In this document: positions 48,513 to 56,791 of the stretch, piece by piece | Layout of the letters: the number at the start of each line of letters is the position of its first letter | Position numbering within the stretch: the first letter of the stretch is position 1 | Source of the DNA: Pseudomonas sp. GV071 | Lineage (GTDB): Bacteria; Pseudomonadota; Gammaproteobacteria; Pseudomonadales; Pseudomonadaceae | Length of the DNA: 64,000 bases | Assembly (NCBI RefSeq): GCF_003050835.1 | Contig: NZ_QAOJ01000010.1 | Location: 62,001-126,000 of the forward strand | Reading direction: 5' to 3' | Program-made: the position numbers and the translations under genes | The notes under the pieces: generated by a model | What the model saw: only the letters and a program-made list of their open reading frames with translations | The model's database searches: none | Told to the model about the DNA's origin: nothing

Positions 48513-50336
48513 ATGGATAAACAGAATCCCCACCTGCTGCTACGTGTACCCACGCCAAACCAGCAGAAGCTATCGTTCTGTGACTCCAGCCCTCGCGACC
48601 TGAAACGTTGGATCGCCGGCCTGCCGAAAGCCAATCTGGGCGAAACGGCCCGTCAGCTGTACCAATGCCTGGTTGAGCTCAACCAACTGATCACCCCCGC
48701 AGAAAACCGCCTGCAGCTGCTCGAGCTGCTGCGCGCCGAAGTGTATTTCGTCTGCAAACACCTGGAACGTCACTTCCTCAACCAGGCCATCGTTCTGGAT
48801 GAGCGCCCGCGTAAAGTGGCCAACCTTTGCCAGGCCCTGGAAAACCACCTGGCCGCTGGTTACAAACTGATCGTTTCCCAGGAAGCGTCACGCACCAGCC
48901 GCGAGCGCAACCAGCTGCAACTGCTGACCATCGCCATTCAACGTGCAGCCCACTGCCTGTGCGGCCCGCTGATTCGCGCCAGCCAGTTGTACTGCCCGGT
49001 GCCCGAAGGCCTGTGGCTGGAACTGCACAAGCTCTACCAGATCGCCCAGAACAGTGCCCTGCAAACCGTTGTCGTACGCGACGACCTGGCCCTGCACACC
49101 AAAGGCCTGAGCGTTGAGCAGACCTACCTGATCGCCTTGCTGCTCGGCTGCGCGCGCACCAACCAGATGCGCCAGAGCGGCATTGCGCGGCTCTCCGAAG
49201 TGCTCGGTTCGTGGAGCAGCCTGGTGCACCTGCAAGCGGCAGATGAACCCGGCAGCCTGTTCGCCATTCCGTCTCAGGTCGATGGCCCACCACGCTACAA
49301 GTCGCTGTACCAGGACAACGAGTTGCACAACCTGCTGGGCATCGACCCGCAGCCGCTGGTGGACGCGATCAAGGAACACTTGATGCTCACGCCGGAGCAA
49401 CGCGGCGAATCGCGCCTGCTGATTCCCGAAGGCATGAGCATCGACCTGCTGCAGCACCTGAGCTCAGCCTGGGGCGACATCGCCGAACGCACCTTCCAAC
49501 GCAATGCCGGTCAGGGCAGCCTGACCCTGTGCCTGGGCATGAGCGCCCTGCACTTCTTCCTGGCCGGCGGCAAGCCGTTCAACGAAGTGCTCAAGCGCCC
49601 GGAAGAGCGCCAGACCGCCAGTTTCAAGGCGTTCAATGCTGACGCCAAGGATGTCTGGCGTAACGCCTTCGACGCCCAGGCCAACGTCACCATGGACTGG
49701 AACGCGGCGCTGCCCCACGAAGAAATCCAGTACCAGCGCCCGGCCAATGAAGCCGATGCGGCCGCTACCGGCACCGGCGAAAACAGCTACCCGACGTTCG
49801 AGCTGGCCATCGTCAACCACAGCCCTGGCGGTTATTGCCTGAGCTGGCCGAAAGAAGTGCCAACCCAACTGCAAGCCGGTGAATTGCTCGGCGTACAGGA
49901 TTCGCCCGAACAAAGCTGGAGCGTCGCCCTGGTGCGCTGGATTCGCCAGGTTCGTGGTGGCGGCACACAGATGGGTATCGAACTGATCGCCCCGCATGCG
50001 CAGCCATGTGGCCTGCAATTGCTACGCAAGGCCGACCAGAACAGCCAGTACCTGCGTGCCCTGCTGCTGCCAGAAATCAGCGCGATTTCGCGCCCGGCCA
50101 CCTTGATCACCGCCCGCCTGCCGTTCCAGGAAGGCAATAAAGTGCAGATCAACCTGAACGGCGAAGAACGTCGTGCCGTGCTCAGCCGCAAGCAAACCAG
50201 CACCGGCAGCTTCAACCAGTTCGAGTACCGCGCGGTAGAGCAGACACCCCCTGAACAAGGGAAACCGGTCACACCACAGAAGAACCAGAGCGCAAGCGGC
50301 GAGGAAGACTTTGACTCACTTTGGAAGTCACTGTAA
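48513..50336 (+). CDS. PilZ-like domain protein upstream of fimX
   Basis: 607 residues from ATG at 48513 (MDKQNPHLLLRVPTPNQQKL); an in-frame ATG at 48423 would add 30 residues without family-like features. The first about 400 residues are helical with no fold I recognise. The C-terminal part has two beta-rich segments; the first contains VNHSPGGYCLSW, which fits the [D/N]xSxxG half of the PilZ cyclic-di-GMP motif, but no RxxxR is visible before it. It lies directly upstream of fimX, where P. aeruginosa has the uncharacterised PA4958 (recollection). It may bind cyclic-di-GMP weakly, or not at all. Confidence 0.7.
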   Translation: MDKQNPHLLLRVPTPNQQKLSFCDSSPRDLKRWIAGLPKANLGETARQLYQCLVELNQLITPAENRLQLLELLRAEVYFVCKHLERHFLNQAIVLDERPRKVANLCQALENHLAAGYKLIVSQEASRTSRERNQLQLLTIAIQRAAHCLCGPLIRASQLYCPVPEGLWLELHKLYQIAQNSALQTVVVRDDLALHTKGLSVEQTYLIALLLGCARTNQMRQSGIARLSEVLGSWSSLVHLQAADEPGSLFAIPSQVDGPPRYKSLYQDNELHNLLGIDPQPLVDAIKEHLMLTPEQRGESRLLIPEGMSIDLLQHLSSAWGDIAERTFQRNAGQGSLTLCLGMSALHFFLAGGKPFNEVLKRPEERQTASFKAFNADAKDVWRNAFDAQANVTMDWNAALPHEEIQYQRPANEADAAATGTGENSYPTFELAIVNHSPGGYCLSWPKEVPTQLQAGELLGVQDSPEQSWSVALVRWIRQVRGGGTQMGIELIAPHAQPCGLQLLRKADQNSQYLRALLLPEISAISRPATLITARLPFQEGNKVQINLNGEERRAVLSRKQTSTGSFNQFEYRAVEQTPPEQGKPVTPQKNQSASGEEDFDSLWKSL

Positions 50337-50400
50337 GTTGCCCCGCACACCCCCTTTTGTCGCCTTTTCGCGCCCGCTCGGCGCAGTCTAAGCACACGCC

Positions 50401-52470
50401 ATGGCCATTGAGAAAAAAACCATCCGGCTGCTGATTCTCGAGGACTCGCAGAACGAGGCCGAGCGTCTCGTCAGCCTGTTCCGCAATGCTGGTCGCGCCA
50501 CCCGCGTGCACCGGCTGACGTCCAGCGACGACCTGGCCACCGCCCTCCAGCAAAGCTGGGACCTGCTGATTGCCGCGCCGAGCAGTGAAAACCTCGACCC
50601 CAGCGAAGCGATCAATGCGATTCGCCGCCAGGCCAAAGACATTCCGCTGATTCAGCTGACCGCCGACAACGACCCCGACGCCATCACCGAAGCCCTCGCC
50701 CTCGGCGCGCAAGACGCCCTGCCGCAAGGCGAGGATGAGCGCCTGATCCTGGTGGCTAATCGTGAACTGGCCAACCTTGAAGAGCGTCGCGGCCGGCGTG
50801 TGGCCGAAATCGCCCTGCGCGAAGCGGAGAAGCGTTGCCAGTTGCTGCTCGACAGCTCGGTGGACGCCATCACCTACGTGCACGACGGCATGCACATCTA
50901 TGCCAACCGCGCTTACCTGAAGCTGTTCGATTACGAAGACGGCGACGAGCTCGAAGGCATGCCGATGATCGACCTGATCGCCAGCTGCGACCACGCCAAC
51001 TTCAAAGACTTCCTGAAGAACTACCAGAGCGCCGAGGGCAGTGCCGAACTGACCTGCAGCGGGATCAAGGCCAACGGCCAGACCTTCCCGGCCCGGATGA
51101 GCTTCTCGCCCGCCACCTACGACAGCGAACCCTGCATCCAGGTGGTGATCCGCGCCGAAAGCGGCAACGCCGAACTGGAAGAAAAGCTGCGGGAAATCAG
51201 CAGCCAGGACCTGGTCACCGGCCTGTTCAACCGCAGCCACTTCCTCGAGCTGATGGATGCTGCCGCCGAACGCGCGGTGAATGCCGGCACGCCGGCGACC
51301 CTGAGCTATATCCGCGTCGACCGCTACAGCAACCTGCTGGCCGAAACCGGCCTGGCGGGCATCGACCTGCTGCTCACCGATCTCGCCAACCTGTTGCGCC
51401 AGCACTTCAGTGATGACGCGCAATTGGCCCGCTTTGGTGACGACGTGTTCGCCGTGCTGCAACCGGGCAAGCCCCCGGAACAGGCGCAACCCGAGCTGGC
51501 CGCGCTGCTGAAAAAGGTCGAAGGGCATATGTTCGACGTCAGCGGCCGCACCGTGCAGACCAGCCTGTCGATTGGTGTTGCCGGCCTCAACGAAAAAACC
51601 CCCAACGCCCAGGAAGTGGTCGACCGCGCGCACCGCTGCGCCGACGAACTTGGCGATGGCAATGCGCTCAAGCTGTACAACCCGGCGCAGGAACTGGCCG
51701 CCGCCGCCAACCGCGGTAGCATCATCGCCATGGTTCAGCAGGCCCTGGAAAACAACAGTTTCCGTCTGCTGTTCCAACCGATCATCAGCCTGCGGGGCGA
51801 TAGCAGCGAGCACTACGAAGTGCTGCTGCGCCTGCTCAACCCGCAAGGCGTCGAAGTGCCTCCCGGCGAATTCCTCGAAGCCGCCCGCGATGCCGGCATG
51901 GCCGAGAAGATCGACCGGTGGGTGATCCTCAACTCGATCAAGCTGCTCGCCGACCACCGTGCCAAGGGCCACAACACCTGCCTGTTCGTGCACCTGTCGA
52001 ACGCCAGCGTGCAGGACCAGACCCTGTTGCCATGGCTGAGCGTGGCCCTCAAAGCCGCGCGTTTGCCCTCGGATGCCCTGGCCTTCCAGCTCAGCGAGCC
52101 GGATGCCACCACCTACCTGAAACAGGCGAAAGCCTTGACCCAGGGTTTGGCGGAGCTGCACTGCAAGGTCGCCCTGAGCCAGTTTGGCTGCTCGCTGAAC
52201 CCGTTCAACACGCTCAAGCACCTGAGTGTCGACTTCGTCAAAGTGGACGGTTCGTTCTCCCAGGACCTCAGCACCGCCGACGCCCAGGAAGCGCTGAAAA
52301 CCCTACTCAGCAGCCTGCATGCGCAAGCCAAGCTGACCATCGTGCCGTTCGTGGAGAGCGCCAGCGTGCTGGCCACCTTGTGGCAAGCCGGGGTGAATTA
52401 CATCCAGGGTTACTACCTGCAGGGTCCAAGTCAGTCGATGGATTACGACTTCGCCGCTGGCGACGAGTAA
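50401..52470 (+). CDS. fimX: FimX-like degenerate GGDEF/EAL protein
   Basis: 689 residues, close to the 691 of P. aeruginosa FimX. Order: a degenerate receiver domain (about 8-125; phospho-acceptor region unclear), a PAS domain (about 145-250, LLLDSSVDAITYV), a GGDEF domain and an EAL domain. The GGDEF signature is changed to FGDDVF and the EAL signature to EVL, and the usual DDFGTG is replaced by SQFGCS, so it is probably a cyclic-di-GMP receptor rather than an enzyme. FimX controls type IV pilus assembly at the cell pole. It starts 64 bases after the PilZ-like gene. Confidence 0.88.
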   Translation: MAIEKKTIRLLILEDSQNEAERLVSLFRNAGRATRVHRLTSSDDLATALQQSWDLLIAAPSSENLDPSEAINAIRRQAKDIPLIQLTADNDPDAITEALALGAQDALPQGEDERLILVANRELANLEERRGRRVAEIALREAEKRCQLLLDSSVDAITYVHDGMHIYANRAYLKLFDYEDGDELEGMPMIDLIASCDHANFKDFLKNYQSAEGSAELTCSGIKANGQTFPARMSFSPATYDSEPCIQVVIRAESGNAELEEKLREISSQDLVTGLFNRSHFLELMDAAAERAVNAGTPATLSYIRVDRYSNLLAETGLAGIDLLLTDLANLLRQHFSDDAQLARFGDDVFAVLQPGKPPEQAQPELAALLKKVEGHMFDVSGRTVQTSLSIGVAGLNEKTPNAQEVVDRAHRCADELGDGNALKLYNPAQELAAAANRGSIIAMVQQALENNSFRLLFQPIISLRGDSSEHYEVLLRLLNPQGVEVPPGEFLEAARDAGMAEKIDRWVILNSIKLLADHRAKGHNTCLFVHLSNASVQDQTLLPWLSVALKAARLPSDALAFQLSEPDATTYLKQAKALTQGLAELHCKVALSQFGCSLNPFNTLKHLSVDFVKVDGSFSQDLSTADAQEALKTLLSSLHAQAKLTIVPFVESASVLATLWQAGVNYIQGYYLQGPSQSMDYDFAAGDE

Positions 52471-52478
52471 ATCCAAAC

Positions 52479-52544
52479 AGCATCGCGGCTAAAGCCGCTC
52501 CTACGGTCACCTTTTCCTGTAGCAGCGGCTTCAGCCGCGATGCT
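52479..52544. repeat. REP inverted pair (REPIN), GCTCCTAC subtype
   Basis: agcatcgcggctaaagccgc followed by tcctac, then the reverse-orientation unit with one changed base (tgtagcagcggcttcagcc). It lies directly after the fimX stop. Confidence 0.85.
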
Positions 52545-52565
52545 CTTGATCTGAATAACGGCCAC

Positions 52566-52596
52566 AAAAAAAGGCGCCCCGCGGGGCGCCTTTTTT
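52566..52596. terminator. Bidirectional terminator fimX / secB
   Basis: A perfect 18-base palindrome (ggcgccccgcggggcgcc, 52573-52590) with AAAAAAA before and TTTTTT after. Confidence 0.9.
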
Positions 52597-52609
52597 ATTG
52601 CAGCGAAGC

Positions 52610-53098
52610 TTAGTGCTGAGCAGCGCCCGCGCCTTCAGCCTGAATACGCGCCAGTTCCTGGGCGTACAGGGCATCGAAGTTCACCGGAGCCAGCATCAGT
52701 GCCGGGAACGAGCCACGGACTACCAGGCTGTCCAGGGTTTCGCGGGCGTACGGGAACAGGATGTTCGGGCAGAACGCACCGAGGGTGTGGCTCATGGACG
52801 CGGCGTCCAGGCCTTTGATCAGGAAGATACCGGCTTGCTGCACTTCAGCGATGAAAGCGGTTTCTTCGCCGGTTTTAACGGTAACCGACAGGGTCAGAAC
52901 CACTTCGTGGAAATCGCCTTCCAGCGCTTTCTGACGGGTATTGAGGTCCATGGCAACGCTTGGCGCCCACTCCTGACGGAAGATTTCCGGGCTTTTCGGT
53001 GCTTCGAACGACAGGTCGCGCACGTAGATGCGTTGCAGGGAGAATTGTGGGTTTTCAGCGCCTTGAGCAGCGCCTTCAGTGGTCACTTGGTCAGTCAT
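52610..53098 (-). CDS. secB: Protein-export chaperone SecB
   Basis: 162 residues from MTDQ at 53098. Typical SecB stretches are FSLQRIYVRDLSFEAPKSP and PNILFPYARETLDSLVVRGSFP. It forms a tetramer that keeps preproteins unfolded for SecA. It follows grxC by 36 bases, the usual order. Confidence 0.97.
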   Translation of the reverse strand: MTDQVTTEGAAQGAENPQFSLQRIYVRDLSFEAPKSPEIFRQEWAPSVAMDLNTRQKALEGDFHEVVLTLSVTVKTGEETAFIAEVQQAGIFLIKGLDAASMSHTLGAFCPNILFPYARETLDSLVVRGSFPALMLAPVNFDALYAQELARIQAEGAGAAQH

Positions 53099-53134
53099 TA
53101 GCAAAAACCTTCTTATCGTTTAAAGGAGTAAAAA

Positions 53135-53389
53135 TCAGCCCTTGAGCAACGCGTCCAACTTGCCGGCGCGTTCCAGGGCATAAAGGTCATCGCAGCCACC
53201 CACGTGGGTGGTGCCGATCCAGATTTGCGGCACCGAGGTGGCGCGGGCTTTGCGAGTCATTTCGGCGCGCACATCGGGCTTGCCGTCGACGCGGATTTCC
53301 TCGAACGCTACACCTTTTTGGGTGAGCAGCTGTTTGGCGCGGATGCAGTACGGGCACCAATCGCTGGAATAGACGACAACGGCAGGCAT
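53135..53389 (-). CDS. grxC: Glutaredoxin 3
   Basis: 84 residues. The active site SDWCPYCIRAK is near the N-terminus, and GCDDLYALERAG near the end; TSVPQIWI contains the cis-proline. It reduces disulfides with glutathione. It is separated from the preceding rhodanese-like gene by one base. Confidence 0.97.
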   Translation of the reverse strand: MPAVVVYSSDWCPYCIRAKQLLTQKGVAFEEIRVDGKPDVRAEMTRKARATSVPQIWIGTTHVGGCDDLYALERAGKLDALLKG

Positions 53390-53390
53390 A

Positions 53391-53804
53391 TCACTTCACC
53401 ACTGGCAGGCTTTCACTGCGCCAGGTGGACATGCCACCCGAGAGCTTGGCCGCGTTGAAACCGAGTTTTTTCAGGTCACGGGCGACGGCGCCAGCCTGTT
53501 GGCCCAGGGCGTCGACCACGATGATGGTTTTGCTTTTATGTTTTTCCAGTTCGGCAACCCGACCGGCGACTTTGTCGTAGGGAATATTCAGCGCACCGAC
53601 AATGCGGCCGGTGGCAAAGTCTTTGTTGTTGCGTACGTCGAGAACAATGCCCTCGTCGCGGTTAACCAGTGCGACCAGCTCGCGGGTGCTGATGCTGGCG
53701 CCGCCTTTGCTCAGCTCGGTGAAGATCAGCGCTGCCAGCAGCACTGCGAAAATACCGCTGAGCACATAGTGGTTAGTAGCAAATTCAATCAGGTGAGCGA
53801 GCAT
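53391..53804 (-). CDS. Membrane-anchored rhodanese-like protein (YibN type)
   Basis: 137 residues from ATG at 53804. One N-terminal helix (YVLSGIFAVLLAALIFTEL) is followed by a rhodanese fold (VLDVRNNKDFATGRIVGALNIPYDKV). The loop where active rhodaneses have Cys reads VVDALGQQAG, with no cysteine, so sulfur transfer is unlikely. It heads the yibN-grxC-secB run, as in E. coli. Confidence 0.88.
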   Translation of the reverse strand: MLAHLIEFATNHYVLSGIFAVLLAALIFTELSKGGASISTRELVALVNRDEGIVLDVRNNKDFATGRIVGALNIPYDKVAGRVAELEKHKSKTIIVVDALGQQAGAVARDLKKLGFNAAKLSGGMSTWRSESLPVVK

Positions 53805-53918
53805 CAATAAGTTCCAGAACGACAAAATGTCGGCCAGTATACACAGCCCCCAAGGGCGGCCAAACCCCGTCCAGCGGTGACGCAGCCCTAACTTCGCTTT
53901 AAAATGCCGCACCGTTCC

Positions 53919-54055
53919 AACTGGCACGAAAACTACTGCGCTCGGCCATGCTGCGTTAAAAACGGTGAACGAATGCTCATTGACTACAGTCAACTCCGCT
54001 TCGTCCCCCGTTTTTGCCTTGCCTGACCTTCGCTCGCTACGTTTTCGAGCCAGTT
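53919..54055. repeat. Long nested inverted-repeat element upstream of gpmI
   Basis: The outer arms (aactggcacgaaaacta at the left, gttttcgagccagtt at the right) pair around inner arms (aaaaacgg / ccgttttt) and a central palindrome (ttgact-ac-agtcaa). Together they fold about 137 bases into one long imperfect hairpin. It has no coding potential. I recall similar sequences recurring in intergenic regions of many gamma-proteobacteria; it needs a search. Confidence 0.65.
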
Positions 54056-54091
54056 AACCCAAAAATATTTCCTCCAAAAGCGAGCCGGATA

Positions 54092-55627
54092 ATGACTGCC
54101 ACGCCCAAACCACTGGTGCTAATCATCCTCGATGGCTTCGGTCACAGTGACAGCCCCGAATCCAATGCCATCTATGCCGCCAACACCCCCGTCTACGACC
54201 ACCTGCGAGCCACTCAGCCCAACGGCCTGATTTCCGGCAGCGGCATGGACGTCGGCCTGCCGGACGGCCAGATGGGCAACTCGGAAGTCGGCCACATGAA
54301 CCTCGGCGCCGGCCGCGTGGTGTATCAGGACTTCACCCGGGTGACCAAAGCAATTCGCGACGGCGAGTTCTTCAGCAATCCGGCCATCGTGACCGCTGTC
54401 GACAAAGCGGTCAGCGCCGGCAAAGCCGTGCACATCCTCGGCCTGCTCTCCGACGGCGGCGTACACAGCCACCAGGACCACCTGGTGGCCATGGCCGAAC
54501 TGGCTGCCCAGCGCGGCGCCGAAAACATCTACCTGCACGCCTTCCTCGACGGCCGCGACACCCCGCCGAAAAGCGCCCAGCCATCCTTGCAACTGCTGGA
54601 CGACACCTTCGCCAAACTCGGCAAAGGCCGCACGGCGACCATCATTGGCCGCTACTTCGCCATGGACCGCGACAACCGCTGGGACCGCGTCGAGCAGGCC
54701 TACAACCTGATCGTCGACAGCAGCGCCGAATTCACCGCCGATACCGCCCAGGCCGCTCTCGAAGCCGCCTACGCCCGCGGCGAGAGCGACGAATTCGTCA
54801 AAGCCACCCGTATTGGTGCCCCCGCCAAGGTCGAAGACGGCGATGCCGTGATCTTCATGAACTTCCGCGCCGACCGTGCCCGGGAGCTGACCCGCGCCTT
54901 CGTCGAACCCGACTTCGCCGACTTCGCCCGCCCGCGCGCGCCGCAACTGGCCGGGTTTGTGATGCTCACCCAGTACGCCGCCAGCATCAAAGCGCCCATC
55001 GCCTTTGCCGCCAGCAGCCTGGACAACGTGCTCGGCGAATACCTGGCGAAAAACGGCAAGACCCAACTGCGCATTGCCGAAACCGAGAAATACGCCCACG
55101 TCACCTTCTTCTTCTCCGGCGGTCGGGAAGACCCGTTCGAAGGCGAAGAACGCATCCTGATCCCTTCGCCGAAAGTCGCCACCTACGACCTGCAGCCGGA
55201 AATGAACGCACCGATCGTCACCGACCGCATCGTTGAAGCCATCGAGCAGCAGCGCTACGACGTGATCGTGGTCAACTACGCCAACGGCGACATGGTCGGC
55301 CACACCGGCGTGTTCTCGGCGGCCGTGAAGGCGGTTGAATGCCTGGACGAATGCGTCGGCCGCATCGTCGCTGCGCTGGACAAGGTCGGCGGCGAAGCGC
55401 TGATCACCGCCGACCACGGCAACGTCGAGCAAATGCAAGACGAAAGCACCGGCCAGGCGCACACCGCGCATACCTGCGAGCCGGTACCGTTCATCTACGT
55501 CGGCAAACGCGCCCTGAAGATCCGCGACGGCGGCGTCCTCGCCGACGTCGCGCCGACCATGCTGGCGTTGATGGGGTTGCCCAAGCCTGCCGAGATGACG
55601 GGCACCAGCATCGTCCTTCTGGACTGA
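54092..55627 (+). CDS. gpmI: 2,3-bisphosphoglycerate-independent phosphoglycerate mutase
   Basis: 511 residues from ATG at 54092. The phosphatase-like metal site begins LIILDGFGHSD, the catalytic Ser lies in GQMGNSEVGHMNLGAGR near residue 65, and late metal ligands are in NYANGDMVGHTG and ITADHGNVEQM. It converts 3- to 2-phosphoglycerate with Mn. The upstream region is occupied by the long inverted-repeat element. Confidence 0.98.
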   Translation: MTATPKPLVLIILDGFGHSDSPESNAIYAANTPVYDHLRATQPNGLISGSGMDVGLPDGQMGNSEVGHMNLGAGRVVYQDFTRVTKAIRDGEFFSNPAIVTAVDKAVSAGKAVHILGLLSDGGVHSHQDHLVAMAELAAQRGAENIYLHAFLDGRDTPPKSAQPSLQLLDDTFAKLGKGRTATIIGRYFAMDRDNRWDRVEQAYNLIVDSSAEFTADTAQAALEAAYARGESDEFVKATRIGAPAKVEDGDAVIFMNFRADRARELTRAFVEPDFADFARPRAPQLAGFVMLTQYAASIKAPIAFAASSLDNVLGEYLAKNGKTQLRIAETEKYAHVTFFFSGGREDPFEGEERILIPSPKVATYDLQPEMNAPIVTDRIVEAIEQQRYDVIVVNYANGDMVGHTGVFSAAVKAVECLDECVGRIVAALDKVGGEALITADHGNVEQMQDESTGQAHTAHTCEPVPFIYVGKRALKIRDGGVLADVAPTMLALMGLPKPAEMTGTSIVLLD

Positions 55628-55643
55628 TGCTTTCAGATGCAAA

Positions 55644-55714
55644 AGCATCGCGGCTAAAGCCCCTCCCACAGGAGATGTGCAATCCCTTGTAGGAGCGGCT
55701 TCAGCCGCGATGCG
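55644..55714. repeat. REP inverted pair (REPIN), mixed subtype
   Basis: The left unit ends in cccctcccacag, but the right unit begins in tgtaggagcggctt, so the two halves belong to different REP subtypes. It lies just after gpmI. Confidence 0.85.
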
Positions 55715-55730
55715 CTTGATCTTCACCGAT

Positions 55731-55761
55731 AAAAAAACCGGGCTTATGGCCCGGTTTTTTT
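55731..55761. terminator. Bidirectional terminator gpmI / sapC
   Basis: Stem accgggc-ttatg-gcccggt (55737-55755) with seven A before and seven T after. Confidence 0.88.
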
Positions 55762-55777
55762 ATGGCTCAAGCACCGA

Positions 55778-56518
55778 TCAATGCTTGGTCTCTTCGCCGG
55801 CCTTTTTGGCCAGGTAGTGCACGAACAGTTGGTTGGCATTACCCAGGGAGGTCAGGTGGGCGTAGATCCAGCCGAGGAAGCCGGAGCGGTGCAGGTCCAG
55901 CACGTGCTCGTCGGCCAGGGCCAGGAACTTCTCTTCGTCGACGGCGAGGAAGTCGCTCAGCACGAAGGATTCGCCGCTGGTGTGGCTCAGTTTCAGGCTG
56001 CGCGGGGCCAGCAGTTCCAGTTCGTTGAGCTTGGCGACGAAGCGGCGGGTGCGCTCCATTTCGGCGGTGAAGTTCTGCAGGAACTGAATCATCTCTTCGA
56101 GGAATTCGCTGTTCTGGCCTTCTTCGGTGAACAGCTCACGGCCCTCTTCTTCGTTCCAGCCCGGGTAGGCGGAGTCGAAGCAGACGGTGAAATTCTCGGC
56201 GCCGTCTTGCGCCAGGACGAACGGGTAGCGACGCACGAAGGCCGGAATGTAGGTGTTCTCGGCCCACTGATGATCGGCGCCGACGTAGCCGTTGTCGCCC
56301 TCTTTCAGGCCCAGCAGGGCGATCGGCATGGCGGCTTCGCCTTCACCGATGAAGACGATCGGGTAGTGGCGCGAGGCCTGGAAGAACTCCAGGCCGGCCA
56401 GCGGCACCAGGTGGGTGGCGGCGGCGAATTCGCTGTTGTTGAGTCCGGCGAGTTTCAGCGACTTGTGTTCGTCGCGGTTCAGCGCCTTGATTTCTTTGTA
56501 AAGCAACAAAGTGGTCAT
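55778..56518 (-). CDS. SapC-family protein
   Basis: 246 residues from ATG at 56518, with AGGAG about eight bases upstream. It matches the SapC family in overall form (LVPLAGLEFFQASRHYPIVFI, NTYIPAFVRRYPFVL, FLGWIYAHLTSLGNANQLF). The name comes from a Campylobacter S-layer locus, but the molecular role is unknown, and related genes often neighbour TonB receptors and cupin-like genes in other bacteria. Here it is monocistronic, with no signal peptide and no such neighbours. Confidence 0.82.
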   Translation of the reverse strand: MTTLLLYKEIKALNRDEHKSLKLAGLNNSEFAAATHLVPLAGLEFFQASRHYPIVFIGEGEAAMPIALLGLKEGDNGYVGADHQWAENTYIPAFVRRYPFVLAQDGAENFTVCFDSAYPGWNEEEGRELFTEEGQNSEFLEEMIQFLQNFTAEMERTRRFVAKLNELELLAPRSLKLSHTSGESFVLSDFLAVDEEKFLALADEHVLDLHRSGFLGWIYAHLTSLGNANQLFVHYLAKKAGEETKH

Positions 56519-56791
56519 GTACAAAACTCCTGAAAATTCGGCTTAACCGATGACGATCAGCGTCAGGACCTGGCCGCTGCGCTGATCTGCAGCCACGTAT
56601 CAAAAATCGAATGGGGGCGTCACTACACGCATTGCTGATACCCACAACGGGGTATAGCAAAGCGGGTCGCAGAGTCTCGTATCACTGGCGCACTGCCAAC
56701 CGAGGCTAGCCACTATCCGAAAGCTCTTACTCGGATGGCGGCAGGAGCCGGTGAGCGGCACGACAAAACAGCCTTGGTCGGCCGATCTGCG
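56519..56791. other. Gene-free stretch upstream of sapC
   Basis: 273 bases between the sapC start and the 3' end of the MASE1 gene. I see no hairpin with a T-run, no repeat and no convincing promoter for sapC. Confidence 0.5.
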
